NCBI GenBank assembly: GCA_016708725.1
Contig: JADJFE010000037.1
Span: 34,511-98,510, forward strand
Origin: Candidatus Aalborgicola bjergmarkensis
Lineage (GTDB): Bacteria; Pseudomonadota; Gammaproteobacteria; Burkholderiales; Burkholderiaceae_C
DNA length: 64,000 nt
Reading direction: 5' to 3'
Under the pieces are notes generated by a model that was not told the DNA's origin, ran no database searches, and saw only the letters and a program-made list of their open reading frames with translations. Both the position numbers and the translations under genes were made by a program. Positions 51,836-60,923 of the stretch are shown here, piece by piece; position 1 is the first letter of the stretch; each line of letters opens with the position of its first letter.

Positions 51836-52090
51836 ATGGCTGATCTGAAAGCCCAATTCGAAGCTGCTGCCGTCAATTCCAAGAAACTGTCAGAGCGTCC
51901 CGACAATGCCACCATGCTCAAGATGTACGCCCTGTACAAGCAAGCCAATGTGGGCGACAACACCGAAAAAAGACCCGGTTTCACCGATATGGTCGGACGC
52001 GCCAAGTGGGATGCCTGGGACGAACTCAAGGGAACCAGCTCCGATGCAGCCATGCAGCAATACATCGACCTGATTGCTTCTTTAAGCTAA
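51836..52090 (+). CDS. Acyl-CoA-binding protein
   Basis: An 84-residue ACBP: LKAQFEAAAVNSKKLSERPD, MLKMYALYKQANVGDN, and WDAWDELKGTSSDAAMQQYI, all signature segments of the four-helix fold. It is cytoplasmic and presents long-chain acyl-CoA to acyltransferases. It is divergent from the wax-ester synthase, with a shared 188-bp upstream region. Confidence 0.95.
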   Translation: MADLKAQFEAAAVNSKKLSERPDNATMLKMYALYKQANVGDNTEKRPGFTDMVGRAKWDAWDELKGTSSDAAMQQYIDLIASLS

Positions 52091-52107
52091 ATATCGCCAA
52101 ACCCCTT

Positions 52108-52179
52108 GCAATAGCTGCGGGAGCAGCTATTTAAACAATAGCAATAATAGCAACAATAGCACCGACAGGTGCTATTGTT
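52108..52179. terminator. Double hairpin between convergent genes
   Basis: First hairpin AATAGCTGC-GGGA-GCAGCTATT, then a 12-bp perfect stem AACAATAGCACC-GACA-GGTGCTATTGTT followed by gtttctt. It lies between the acyl-CoA-binding gene and the convergent polyhydroxyalkanoate gene, whose stop is inside the stem. A bidirectional terminator is likely. Confidence 0.75.
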
Positions 52180-52615
52180 GTTTCTTGGCACGTGTTTTTT
52201 TGGCCGCAGGCTTGCTCTCGGGTTTTTCAGGTTTTTCCGGTTTCTCCGGTTTGCTGGCGGGCTTCGCTTTGGGTTTGGCCTTGGCTTTAGGTTTTTTAGC
52301 CAATAAATCATCCAGGTTTTGCACGATTTCGGATTCAATGCGCCCTTTGAAAGCGCCCAGCAGAATGCCCAACCTGGCATCAAGTTCAAAATGTTTGGGA
52401 GTCACGTGTAACACCCCATTGACACCCGAGCGGGTAAAGATAACCCGATCCTCGTCCTCGCCCTCCTCGTAGCTGCATTCCATACCATACTCGACCTCCG
52501 CTTTTTCGGCCCAGGCGAATGCAACCGCACGTGCTGCCTCCAGCCCCAGGGAATGTTCGCGTCGAATGTGAAGATTTGCCAATACCGTTCTCCTGGCGTC
52601 CATTTTTGTGGACAA
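52172..52615 (-). CDS. Polyhydroxyalkanoate-system family protein
   Basis: A 147-residue protein: N-terminal domain LHIRREHSLGLEAARAVAFAWAEKAEVEYGM of the polyhydroxyalkanoic acid system family. A long Lys/Pro tail (KPKAKAKPKAKPASKPEKPE) comes from short repeats. The basic tail could contact DNA or granules. It ends at a terminator stem. Confidence 0.85.
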   Translation of the reverse strand: MSTKMDARRTVLANLHIRREHSLGLEAARAVAFAWAEKAEVEYGMECSYEEGEDEDRVIFTRSGVNGVLHVTPKHFELDARLGILLGAFKGRIESEIVQNLDDLLAKKPKAKAKPKAKPASKPEKPEKPEKPESKPAAKKTRAKKQQ

Positions 52616-52666
52616 TTTGATTCATACTCAGGGGAATCATAAAACCCCTCGCCCATTCATCCCGCC

Positions 52667-52999
52667 ATGCTGTACAAATTCAAATCCAAAGTCACAGGTG
52701 ACCTGATCATGCTTGAGCCTAACGGGCGCCAGATTTTGACACTGATTGGCAAGGATAGCGGAGAATCCCTGAACAAAGGTATCTTGCTGCCGCAAGAAAT
52801 GCCTGCGGCCATTGTCGCGCTGCAAGCCGCCATCGCCCAAAGTGAAGCCGCGCACCAGGAACACCTGCGCCAGGCCCAAGCCACTGGAGAAACGCCGGAG
52901 CAAACCCCAACCGTCTCGCTACGCCAGCGCGCCCTGCCCTTCATCGACATGCTGCAACGCTGCCACCGGGCCAATAAAGAAGTCGTCTGGGGGGTGTAG
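52667..52999 (+). CDS. DUF1840 protein
   Basis: A 110-residue protein (MLYKFKSKVTGDLIMLEPNG, ILLPQEMPAAIVALQAAI), the hallmark of DUF1840, a betaproteobacterial family of unknown role. It is 3 bp upstream of the pseudouridine synthase gene and probably cotranscribed. Confidence 0.9.
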   Translation: MLYKFKSKVTGDLIMLEPNGRQILTLIGKDSGESLNKGILLPQEMPAAIVALQAAIAQSEAAHQEHLRQAQATGETPEQTPTVSLRQRALPFIDMLQRCHRANKEVVWGV

Positions 53000-53002
53000 C
53001 AA

Positions 53003-53797
53003 ATGGCCCATCCTGAAACCGCAACCATGCGGCTGAACAAACGCATGGCCGAGCTGGGCCTGGCATCCCGGCGCGAAGCCGACGACTGGATTGCACGTGG
53101 TTGGGTCACTGTCGATGGGAAACCTGCACAAATTGGTATGCAAGTCGGCCCGGATGCACGCATCCAGATCACCAAACAGGCACAAGGGCAACAAGCCAGC
53201 CAGGTGACCATCCTGCTCAACAAACCCATGGGCATTGTCAGCGGCCAGGCGGAAGATGGGCATATTCCCGCCATTACGCTGATCCAGCCACAAAACCGCT
53301 GGACCGAGGACAATGCACGCTACTTCTTCCACCCCAAACAATTGCACAGCCTGGTGCCCGCCGGGCGGCTCGACATTGACTCGATTGGCCTGCTGGTTCT
53401 CACCCAGGACGGGCGCGTGGCACGCCAACTCATCGGTACAGACTCCAACATCGAAAAAGAATATCTGGTGCGGGTGGTCTACACGCCGTCAGCAGGCACC
53501 AAAAACGCCCCGATCACAACCGATGTGCAGGCCGCCTTCCCCCCTGCCCTCCTGGAGCGTCTGCGCTTTGGCCTCTTTCTGGATGGTCAGGCACTCAAAC
53601 CCGCAAACGTTGACTGGCAAAATCCCGAACAGCTGCGTGTGGTTCTGACCGAAGGCAAAAAGCGCCAGATTCGCCGCATGTGTGAACAAGTCGGCCTCCA
53701 GGTGGTCGGCCTCAAGCGGGTACGCATCGGCAACATCATGCTCGGCAACCTGCCGTTGGGTCAATGGCGCTACCTGAGCGCACACGAGCGGTTTTAG
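53003..53797 (+). CDS. RsuA/RluF-family pseudouridine synthase
   Basis: A 264-residue enzyme with an N-terminal S4 RNA-binding domain (RLNKRMAELGLASRREADDW) and a catalytic domain carrying the nucleophile Asp in AGRLDIDSIGLLVLTQDGRV, plus KEYLVRV and KRQIRRMCEQVGL. It most resembles RluF, which modifies 23S rRNA; the exact target base cannot be read. Confidence 0.9.
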   Translation: MAHPETATMRLNKRMAELGLASRREADDWIARGWVTVDGKPAQIGMQVGPDARIQITKQAQGQQASQVTILLNKPMGIVSGQAEDGHIPAITLIQPQNRWTEDNARYFFHPKQLHSLVPAGRLDIDSIGLLVLTQDGRVARQLIGTDSNIEKEYLVRVVYTPSAGTKNAPITTDVQAAFPPALLERLRFGLFLDGQALKPANVDWQNPEQLRVVLTEGKKRQIRRMCEQVGLQVVGLKRVRIGNIMLGNLPLGQWRYLSAHERF

Positions 53798-53820
53798 GTT
53801 CCAGGCTTTGGTAGTGCTTC

Positions 53821-54438
53821 CTATTTGATAGCTGTTACCGCGCTATCTATGAGGGATACAGGCTTATTATTCATAAAAACAACATCCTCATAGACCTCGG
53901 CCATCGACATACCCACCTCCACGCTCTCCAGTTGCAGCAGATCACCATCACCCAAACTCTCCAGCAGCCAAACATCGTTTGCACCATCTGGCGCACGCCG
54001 GTAAATGTCTATCTGGCGCTTATCCTGGGCAATCAGCACATATTCACGCAGACTTGCCAGCGTGCGGTAGGCCAGCAGCTTTTCCCGCCGGTCAATGCCC
54101 GCAGTGGAGTCCGAAAGCACTTCCACAATCACGCTGGGGCTTTCCTTATAGTGGGTGTGGGCATCAGCCGCGTTGCAGACCACCATCACATCGGGATAGT
54201 AAAAGGCATTCCATGCGGCCACATGCAGTTTCATGTCGGAGATAAACACCCGGCACGGCCCACCGCGCACGGCACTGCGCAGGCGTGCAGCGACGTTGAG
54301 CGCAATCAGGTTGTGCGCCTCCCCCGCACCCGCCATGGCGTAGACCTCGCCATCAACAAACTCGTGGCGCACCGTGCTGTGCACCTCGCCTTCAAGGTAG
54401 CCAGCAGCAGTAAAACGGGGTTGGTATGCACGGTGCAT
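53821..54438 (-). CDS. Uma2-family (DUF820) putative nuclease, copy 1
   Basis: A 205-residue protein with FVDGEVYAMAGAGEAHNLIA, the PD-(D/E)xK-like YPDVMVVCNAAD and VIVEVLSDSTAGIDRREKL typical of the Uma2/restriction-endonuclease-like fold. The start at 54438 (MHRAYQPRFTAAGYLEG) equals that of its neighbour. It is about 95% identical to the gene at 54455. Role unknown. Confidence 0.88.
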   Translation of the reverse strand: MHRAYQPRFTAAGYLEGEVHSTVRHEFVDGEVYAMAGAGEAHNLIALNVAARLRSAVRGGPCRVFISDMKLHVAAWNAFYYPDVMVVCNAADAHTHYKESPSVIVEVLSDSTAGIDRREKLLAYRTLASLREYVLIAQDKRQIDIYRRAPDGANDVWLLESLGDGDLLQLESVEVGMSMAEVYEDVVFMNNKPVSLIDSAVTAIK

Positions 54439-54454
54439 GGCGGCTCCATTCTTC

Positions 54455-55078
54455 TTATTTAATAGCTGCTCTCGCACGCTCTACAAGGGATACAGGCTGA
54501 TTATTCATAAAAACAACATCCTCGTAGACCTCGGCCATCGACATACCCACCTCCAAGCTCTCCAGTTGCAGCAGATCACCATCGCCATCACCCAAACTCT
54601 CCAGCAGCCAAACATCATTTGCACCATCTGGCGCACGCCGGTAAATGTCTATCTGGCGCTGGTCCTGGGCAATCAGCACGTATTCACGCAGACTTGCCAG
54701 CGTGCGGTAGGCCAGCAGCTTTTCCCGCCGGTCAGTGCCCGCAGTGGAGTCCGAAAGCACTTCCACGATCACGCTGGGGCTTTCCTTGTAGTGGGTGTGG
54801 GCATCAGCCGCGTTGCAGACCACCATCACATCGGGATAGTAAAAGGCATTCCATGCGGCCACATGCAGCTTCATGTCAGAAATAAACACCCGGCACGGCC
54901 CCCCGCGCACCGCACTGCGCAGGCGTGCAAACACGTTACCGGCAATCAGGTTATGCGCCTCCCCCGCACCCGCCATGGCGTAGACCTCGCCATCAACAAA
55001 CTCGTGACGCACCGTGCTGTGCACCTCGCCTTCAAGGTAGCCAGCAGCAGTAAAACGGGGTTGGTATGCACGGTGCAT
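54455..55078 (-). CDS. Uma2-family (DUF820) putative nuclease, copy 2
   Basis: A 207-residue near-identical tandem paralogue of the downstream gene, with one extra GD pair (SLGDGDGDLLQLES) and a changed N-terminal stretch (NVFARLRSA versus NVAARLRSA). Both end in similar 'aatagctg' repeat sequence, so the duplication unit was ~630 bp and recent. Confidence 0.88.
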   Translation of the reverse strand: MHRAYQPRFTAAGYLEGEVHSTVRHEFVDGEVYAMAGAGEAHNLIAGNVFARLRSAVRGGPCRVFISDMKLHVAAWNAFYYPDVMVVCNAADAHTHYKESPSVIVEVLSDSTAGTDRREKLLAYRTLASLREYVLIAQDQRQIDIYRRAPDGANDVWLLESLGDGDGDLLQLESLEVGMSMAEVYEDVVFMNNQPVSLVERARAAIK

Positions 55079-55176
55079 GGCGGCTCCTTCGGTGCAGATT
55101 TCTTATTGGACACAGGGTTGGCGCGGCCATTGTAGTAACATCGACTTCCTACCCTGATTTCGTACGTAAAAACAAC

Positions 55177-55203
55177 AGCCGTCCTTTGGGCGGCTTTTCT
55201 TTT
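55177..55203. terminator. Hairpin with T run upstream of recG
   Basis: AGCCGTCC-TTT-GGGCGGCT followed by TTTCTTTT on the plus strand. No plus-strand gene lies just upstream, so it may insulate recG from read-through, or act as an attenuator in the recG leader. Confidence 0.6.
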
Positions 55204-55229
55204 GGTGCGACACAAATTAAGAAAACTTT

Positions 55230-57389
55230 ATGCAGGCGAGCAGTCCCGGCAAGGCGAACACGTCTACACCATCCACCAAACACACAGCACCCAGCGTCCA
55301 AGAGAAGGCACTGGAGAAACTGGACCTCAAACGCGACATTGATCTGGCGCTGCACCTGCCTTTGCGCTACGAGGATGAAACACACATCACCAGGCTGTGT
55401 GATGCCCACGAAGGCGAAACGATACAGATCGAAGCCCTTGTGGTCCTGTGCGAACCTGTTTTCCGGCCACGGCGCCAACTGGTGGTACACGTGGACGATG
55501 GCAGCGACACCTGCATCCTGCGTTTTTTCAACTTCTATCCATCGCTGCAAAAGGCGCTGGCAGCAGGCAACCGCATCCGGGCGCGTGGTGAACTCAAGGG
55601 CGGGAAAAACGGTAAAGGTGAATTTGGCGGATGGACCATGCTGCATCCGCACATCCGCAGCACGACCGAAAGCCTGCCCACCGCGCTCACGCCGATTTAC
55701 CCCAGCGTTGCCGGTCTGTCACAAGCTTATCTGCGCCATGCGGTGCTGGCGGGCCTGGCGCGCGCCGATCTGTCTGACACCTTTGCACCCGGCGATTTGA
55801 GTCCTTTGGACAATAGTATTGGCCCGCATCCCTTGTGGACACTGCGGGATGCGCTCTATTTTTTGCATCACCCCACACCCGATGTACCACTGGAAACCCT
55901 GCAGAACCACAGCCACCCCGCATGGCAGCGGCTCAAGGCAGAAGAACTTCTGGCACAACAACTCTCCCAATTGATGGCACGCCGGGCACGGGCCAGCTTG
56001 CGTGCACCGACCCTCAAGCCCTTGACCATAGCGGACTCCCTATACACACGCCTGCTGGCCACGCTCCCCTTCCAGCTTACCCGTGCCCAGAGCCGGGTGT
56101 GTGCAGAAATCATGCACGATATGCAGCGCACAGTGCCCATGCACCGCTTATTACAAGGCGATGTCGGTTCGGGCAAAACGGTAGTGGCTGCGCTGGTGGC
56201 CTGTGTCTGCATGGATGCCGGTTGGCAATGCGCCCTGATGGCGCCGACCGAAATTCTGGCCGAACAGCACTTTCGCAAACTCCTGGACTGGCTGGAGCCC
56301 CTGGGTGTCACCACCGCCTGGCTGACAGGCAACCAGAAAACCAAAGAACGGCGTGACGCCCTGGCCCTGGTGGCCAGCGGAGAAGCCAAGCTGGTGGTTG
56401 GCACACACGCGGTCATACAGGAAAAGGTTCACTTCCACAACCTGGCCCTGGCCGTCATTGACGAGCAGCACCGCTTCGGTGTGGCACAGCGTCTGGCCTT
56501 GCGCGGCAAACTGCGCCATGAAGGCATGGAACCCCACCTCTTGATGATGACCGCCACCCCGATACCACGCACATTGGCCATGAGTTATTACGCCGATCTG
56601 GACCTGTCCACGCTCGACGAACTCCCTCCCGGACGCACCCCCATCGTCACCCGACTGGTCAATGCAACGCGCCGTGACGAACTGGTGGAACGCATCCGAC
56701 AGCAAATCGCACAAGGCCGCCAGGCCTACTGGGTTTGCCCCCTGATCGAAGAAAGCGAGGCCCTGGACCTGCGCAACGCCACCCAGACCTATGCCGATTT
56801 ACGCGCGGCGCTGGACGGCGTGCAGACCAGCCGGGGCAATCAGTGCATAAGCGCACGGGTGGGTCTATTGCATTCACGGTTAGCTGCGCAGGACAAGAAA
56901 ACCATCATGGCTGATTTTGCACAAGGCCATATCGCCGTGCTGGTCAGCACCACCGTGATCGAGGTCGGCGTGGATGTCGCCAATGCCTCGCTTATGGTGA
57001 TTGAACATGCCGAACGCTTCGGCCTGTCACAATTGCACCAGTTACGGGGTCGCGTCGGTCGTGGTACTGCTGCATCGGCTTGTGTGTTGCTGTATTCCAT
57101 CGGTGAAGGCCTGAGTAAAACCGCGCGGGACCGACTCAAAGCCATGGTTGAAACCAATGACGGATTTGAAATTGCACGCCGTGACCTGGAAATTCGTGGA
57201 CCGGGCGAGTTTCTCGGCGCACGCCAAAGTGGCGAGGCCATGCTGCGGTTTGCCGACCTGGGCACCGATAACGCCTTGCTCGAATGGGCGCGCCGCGAAG
57301 CCCCCATGCTGCTCCATCAACACCCGACGCTAGCCGCACGCCATGTAATGCGCTGGTTAGGGGGAAAATCGGAATTTTTGAAAGCCTGA
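55230..57389 (+). CDS. recG: ATP-dependent DNA helicase RecG
   Basis: A 719-residue branch-migration helicase. The wedge/OB region (LRYEDETHITRLCDAHEG ... VVHVDDGSDTCILRFFNFY) is followed by the SF2 core. The core shows LLQGDVGSGKTVVAAL, APTEILAEQH, DEQHRFGV, TATPIPRTLA, TTVIEVGVDVANA and HQLRGRVGRG, then the TRG-like end ARHVMRWLG. It reverses stalled forks. It precedes oxyR, a frequent betaproteobacterial arrangement. Confidence 0.96.
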   Translation: MQASSPGKANTSTPSTKHTAPSVQEKALEKLDLKRDIDLALHLPLRYEDETHITRLCDAHEGETIQIEALVVLCEPVFRPRRQLVVHVDDGSDTCILRFFNFYPSLQKALAAGNRIRARGELKGGKNGKGEFGGWTMLHPHIRSTTESLPTALTPIYPSVAGLSQAYLRHAVLAGLARADLSDTFAPGDLSPLDNSIGPHPLWTLRDALYFLHHPTPDVPLETLQNHSHPAWQRLKAEELLAQQLSQLMARRARASLRAPTLKPLTIADSLYTRLLATLPFQLTRAQSRVCAEIMHDMQRTVPMHRLLQGDVGSGKTVVAALVACVCMDAGWQCALMAPTEILAEQHFRKLLDWLEPLGVTTAWLTGNQKTKERRDALALVASGEAKLVVGTHAVIQEKVHFHNLALAVIDEQHRFGVAQRLALRGKLRHEGMEPHLLMMTATPIPRTLAMSYYADLDLSTLDELPPGRTPIVTRLVNATRRDELVERIRQQIAQGRQAYWVCPLIEESEALDLRNATQTYADLRAALDGVQTSRGNQCISARVGLLHSRLAAQDKKTIMADFAQGHIAVLVSTTVIEVGVDVANASLMVIEHAERFGLSQLHQLRGRVGRGTAASACVLLYSIGEGLSKTARDRLKAMVETNDGFEIARRDLEIRGPGEFLGARQSGEAMLRFADLGTDNALLEWARREAPMLLHQHPTLAARHVMRWLGGKSEFLKA

Positions 57390-57419
57390 GTTTTTCAGGT
57401 AGGACTTTAGGTACAACGC

Positions 57420-58460
57420 ATGGGGCAATCACAATGGGTCTGGTGGGTTTTGGGTGTAGCCCTGGTTCTGGGCGGCGCAGTCCTGGCGTACATGGAATAC
57501 CACGTGTACCTGCTGCGCACCAAGGTCACCGACGTACCGAACGGCATCCGCTTCACCTCCCAGGACCTTATCGTGGAAGTGCAGCGCACGGCCAAGCAGG
57601 TATTGGTGCATACCCGCCATGGAACATTCACCCGCAAAGCGATGGAAGAAGGTAGCGAGGATCAGGTTGAATCCGGCGAACTATCGCTGACATTGGCGGC
57701 CATCGGTCTCAAAATCGACATCGTGCGGCATGCCATCAAGCTGCCAGACAAGGAAGAAACCATACCCACGGGCTTTTGTCAGCTGATTTTTAGCACCTCG
57801 GACGAACTGGTCAACACACTGGAAGGCAAGGGGGTGAGCGAACGCTCGGTGCTGCGTATCGATGGCGTTCCCAACAAGGTCGCCACGGATTTCCACCTCT
57901 TTGCCAATCAGATGCAAGTCTGGATCGACAAGCTGGAACAAGGCATCCATCAGGAATTGGAAGCACGCCGCAAGCAGGTCGAAGCAGAGGAAGCCGCCGT
58001 ACGGGCCGAAGAAGAGGCCAAAGCCCAGGCAGAGGCTGAAGCCGCCCGCAAGGAAGCCGCCAAAACGCCCGACCTCAGTCCGGCCGAACGCGAAGCTGCG
58101 GCGGCACCCATCATTGCCAATTGGCGCAAGGTCGCAGGTTTCACCGGGACATCCAGCGAAATCAGCATCGGTCCGAAAGGGCAAATCGAATGGTTTATTG
58201 ACCTGGACCCCAGGGGGCGCATCACCCTGCATTCCGCCAACCGCACCATCCACACCACGCTGCAAGGCGCCACCATTGCATCCGTCGGTGGTGAACTCGA
58301 AATCGGGTTGCGTGATGAATACTGGACGGAGGATGAACCCGCACTGAAATCTTTCCGCGTGCTCAAGGGAATACGCGTTGACGCGCGACGCGCCTGGATG
58401 GAGCGCCTGGAAATACTGCGCGACAGCATGCCCAGCAGCAACGTCCCTGCCAAGCGCTAA
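57420..58460 (+). CDS. Membrane-anchored coiled-coil protein
   Basis: A 346-residue protein with one N-terminal membrane helix (WVWWVLGVALVLGGAVLAYM). A first domain ends near residue 165, then comes an alanine/glutamate-rich coiled coil (residues ~175-215, EARRKQVEAEEAAVRAEEEA), and a C-terminal beta-like domain. No family recognised. It lies between recG and oxyR with short gaps and may be cotranscribed. Confidence 0.75.
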   Translation: MGQSQWVWWVLGVALVLGGAVLAYMEYHVYLLRTKVTDVPNGIRFTSQDLIVEVQRTAKQVLVHTRHGTFTRKAMEEGSEDQVESGELSLTLAAIGLKIDIVRHAIKLPDKEETIPTGFCQLIFSTSDELVNTLEGKGVSERSVLRIDGVPNKVATDFHLFANQMQVWIDKLEQGIHQELEARRKQVEAEEAAVRAEEEAKAQAEAEAARKEAAKTPDLSPAEREAAAAPIIANWRKVAGFTGTSSEISIGPKGQIEWFIDLDPRGRITLHSANRTIHTTLQGATIASVGGELEIGLRDEYWTEDEPALKSFRVLKGIRVDARRAWMERLEILRDSMPSSNVPAKR

Positions 58461-58496
58461 AACGCTAAAAATACCCCACTTTGAACCCCGACCAAG

Positions 58497-59459
58497 ATGA
58501 CACTGACCGAACTCAAATACATCGTTGCCATCGCCCGCGAGCGCCACTTTGGCAAGGCCGCCGATGCCTGCCATGTGGCCCAGCCAACCCTGTCGGTGGC
58601 AGTGAAAAAACTGGAAGAAGAACTGGGGGTGAAACTGTTTGAACGCAGCGCCAATGAAATCAACGTGACACCCCTGGGGGAAGAAATCGTGCGCCAGGCA
58701 CAAAGCGTGCTGGAACAGGTGGCAGGCATCAAGGAGACCGCCAAACGCGGCAAGGACCCCCTGATCGGCGCCTTGCGGCTGGGCATCATCTACACCATCG
58801 CGCCCTACGTGTTGCCCGATCTGGTGCGTCAGATCATCGTGCGCACGCCGCAGATGCCACTCATGTTGCAGGAAAATTTCACCGTCAAACTGCTGGAAAT
58901 GCTGCGCACGGGTGAACTGGATTGCGCCATTCTGGCCGAACCGTTCCCGGATGCCGGTCTGGCCGTGGTGCCTTTATACGACGAACCTTTTTTTGCCGCC
59001 GTGCCCGCAAACCACGCCTTAGCCGCGCGCAGCAGCGTCAGCACCAGCATGCTGAAAAACGAAACCATGCTGCTGCTGGGCCACGGCCACTGTTTCCGCG
59101 ACCACGTACTGGAGGTTTGCCCTGAATTTGCACGTTTTTCCAGTGACACCGGCGGTATCCGCAAAAATTTTGAAGGCTCTTCGCTCGAAACCATCAAATA
59201 CATGGTGGCTGCCGGTATGGGGGTCACCCTGGTACCCCGCCTGAGCATACCGCGAGCCCCTTCAGGCACCGGATGGAAGTCCCATGAGGATAACTACGTC
59301 AAATACCTGCCATTGCAGGATGGATTGGGTACTGCGCCACCCAGCCGTCGGGTCGTGCTGACATGGCGGCGCAGCTTCACCCGCTACGAAGCCATTGTGG
59401 CCCTGCGCAATGCCGTCTACGCCTGTGAATTGCCGGGTGTATCCCGGCTCTCATCCTAA
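58497..59459 (+). CDS. oxyR: Hydrogen-peroxide sensor OxyR
   Basis: A 320-residue LysR-type regulator: HTH in FGKAADACHVAQPTLSVAVK. The redox pair Cys199 and Cys208 sits in GHGHCFRDHVLEVC, the same numbering as E. coli OxyR, so peroxide sensing by a disulfide is expected. It activates catalase/peroxidase genes. The C-terminal domain is complete. Confidence 0.94.
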   Translation: MTLTELKYIVAIARERHFGKAADACHVAQPTLSVAVKKLEEELGVKLFERSANEINVTPLGEEIVRQAQSVLEQVAGIKETAKRGKDPLIGALRLGIIYTIAPYVLPDLVRQIIVRTPQMPLMLQENFTVKLLEMLRTGELDCAILAEPFPDAGLAVVPLYDEPFFAAVPANHALAARSSVSTSMLKNETMLLLGHGHCFRDHVLEVCPEFARFSSDTGGIRKNFEGSSLETIKYMVAAGMGVTLVPRLSIPRAPSGTGWKSHEDNYVKYLPLQDGLGTAPPSRRVVLTWRRSFTRYEAIVALRNAVYACELPGVSRLSS

Positions 59460-59469
59460 GCGTGCCCGT

Positions 59470-60642
59470 CTACACAACAAGCCCTTGCAGTTCCCGCCAT
59501 CCCATGACCCGGCAACCCTGGCGCTCGTAGCCGCCCTCCCCGCCATACACAATCACCGGCGGCAAGCTCGCATCCGCGCTGAACTTTTGCCATTTGAGGA
59601 TCGCATCGGGCCAGTCCGGGGCGAAGGTGCTGCCGGATTTGATTTCGACCGCCTGCATGCCCTGCGGGGTCTCGAACAGCAGGTCCACTTCATGCCCCGC
59701 ACTGTCGCGCCAGAAATACAGGTCGGCGCTCTGCCCGGCGTTGAAGCGCTGCTTGATACATTCGCTCACAACATAGGTCTCAAACAACGCGCCACGGGCC
59801 GCGTGCGTCTGGATGCTGGCAGCATCGCGAATGCCCAGCAACCAGGCCATGAGACCGACATCCAGAAAATACAGCTTGGAACTCTTGACCAGGCGCTTGC
59901 CAAAATTGCGATGGTACGGCGGCAATCGCACCACCAGATAGCTGGCTTCCAGCACCGACAGCCACTCCCGCGCCGTCACCGCCGAGATGCCGCAATCCGC
60001 GCCCAGCGCCGCCAGGTTGAGCAGCTGCCCGGAACGCGCCGCGCACATGCGCACAAAACGTTGAAACAGCGACAAGTCGCGCACCGCAATGAGCTGGCGC
60101 ACATCGCGCTCCAGGTAGGTGGCCACGTAGTTGGCAAACCAGTCACCTGGCAACAATTCACGGTCGTACAAGGCGGGATAGGTGCCGCGCAGCAGCATAT
60201 CCTCCAACGTATCGGGTAACTGGCCAACGGCAACAAGCTCAGACGCGCAGAGCGGCAACAATTCAACGCGCCCGACACGACCCGCCAACGACTGCGTGAT
60301 GCCCGAGAGCAAATCAAACTGCGATGATCCCGTCAGAATAAAGTCGCCCATGCGACCACGTTCGTCCACCAGACCTTGCAGCCACGACAACAGCTGCGGG
60401 CAGCGCTGCACTTCATCCAGAATCGCCCCCGACCCAAACCGATGCAAAAACGCACGCGGGTCGCGTTCTGCGAACTCGTATTCGTCTGGATTTTCAAGGG
60501 ATACATAGGTCTTGTCCGCAAAAACCGCCTTCGCCAGCGTTGTCTTGCCGGACTGGCGCGGCCCGGTCACGGCGATGATGGGAAAGCCTCTGGCCAGGCG
60601 CTGCAAGGTAAGGGTAGCCGTGCGGGGAATCATTTTTTGCAA
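59470..60642 (-). CDS. AAA ATPase with DUF4143
   Basis: A 390-residue protein: Walker A TGPRQSGKTTLAKAVF, sensor FILTGSSQFDLL, and a C-terminal DUF4143 nuclease-like domain (LYFWRDSAGHEVDLLFE ... AVEIKSGSTFAPDW). This family occurs singly across bacteria, of unknown role, sometimes near toxin-like genes. It is convergent with oxyR. Confidence 0.9.
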   Translation of the reverse strand: MQKMIPRTATLTLQRLARGFPIIAVTGPRQSGKTTLAKAVFADKTYVSLENPDEYEFAERDPRAFLHRFGSGAILDEVQRCPQLLSWLQGLVDERGRMGDFILTGSSQFDLLSGITQSLAGRVGRVELLPLCASELVAVGQLPDTLEDMLLRGTYPALYDRELLPGDWFANYVATYLERDVRQLIAVRDLSLFQRFVRMCAARSGQLLNLAALGADCGISAVTAREWLSVLEASYLVVRLPPYHRNFGKRLVKSSKLYFLDVGLMAWLLGIRDAASIQTHAARGALFETYVVSECIKQRFNAGQSADLYFWRDSAGHEVDLLFETPQGMQAVEIKSGSTFAPDWPDAILKWQKFSADASLPPVIVYGGEGGYERQGCRVMGWRELQGLVV

Positions 60643-60923
60643 ATCGGAGTTTCAACTTTCGATTTGCAATTCTATGCCCATCCGACCATCCGACCTCTTG
60701 CTTTCATGCCAATTTCATATCACCTGTGATATGAAAAATACCAAAACCGCACTACAGATGCTCCCCACAAGCCTCCGTGGCACGTTTTTGGCCTCAATTT
60801 GGCCTCAAATCAGGCATAAATCAGCCTCTAGACCCCGTGGGATAAGCGGGAACAGCTATTAATAACATAGTAACAATGCGCAAGGGAGTAAAACCCAACG
60901 GCCACATCACTGCATCGCACCCT
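60643..60923. other. Intergenic region with a lone MITE-like end
   Basis: No gene. At 60836-60860 'gtgggataagcgggaacagc' resembles the right arm of the 172-bp element without a partner arm. It may be a fragment of the same family outside the island. 'atttcatatcacctgtgatatgaaaa' at about 60711-60737 is a perfect palindrome-like site and a candidate operator or terminator for the ATPase genes. Confidence 0.5.
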
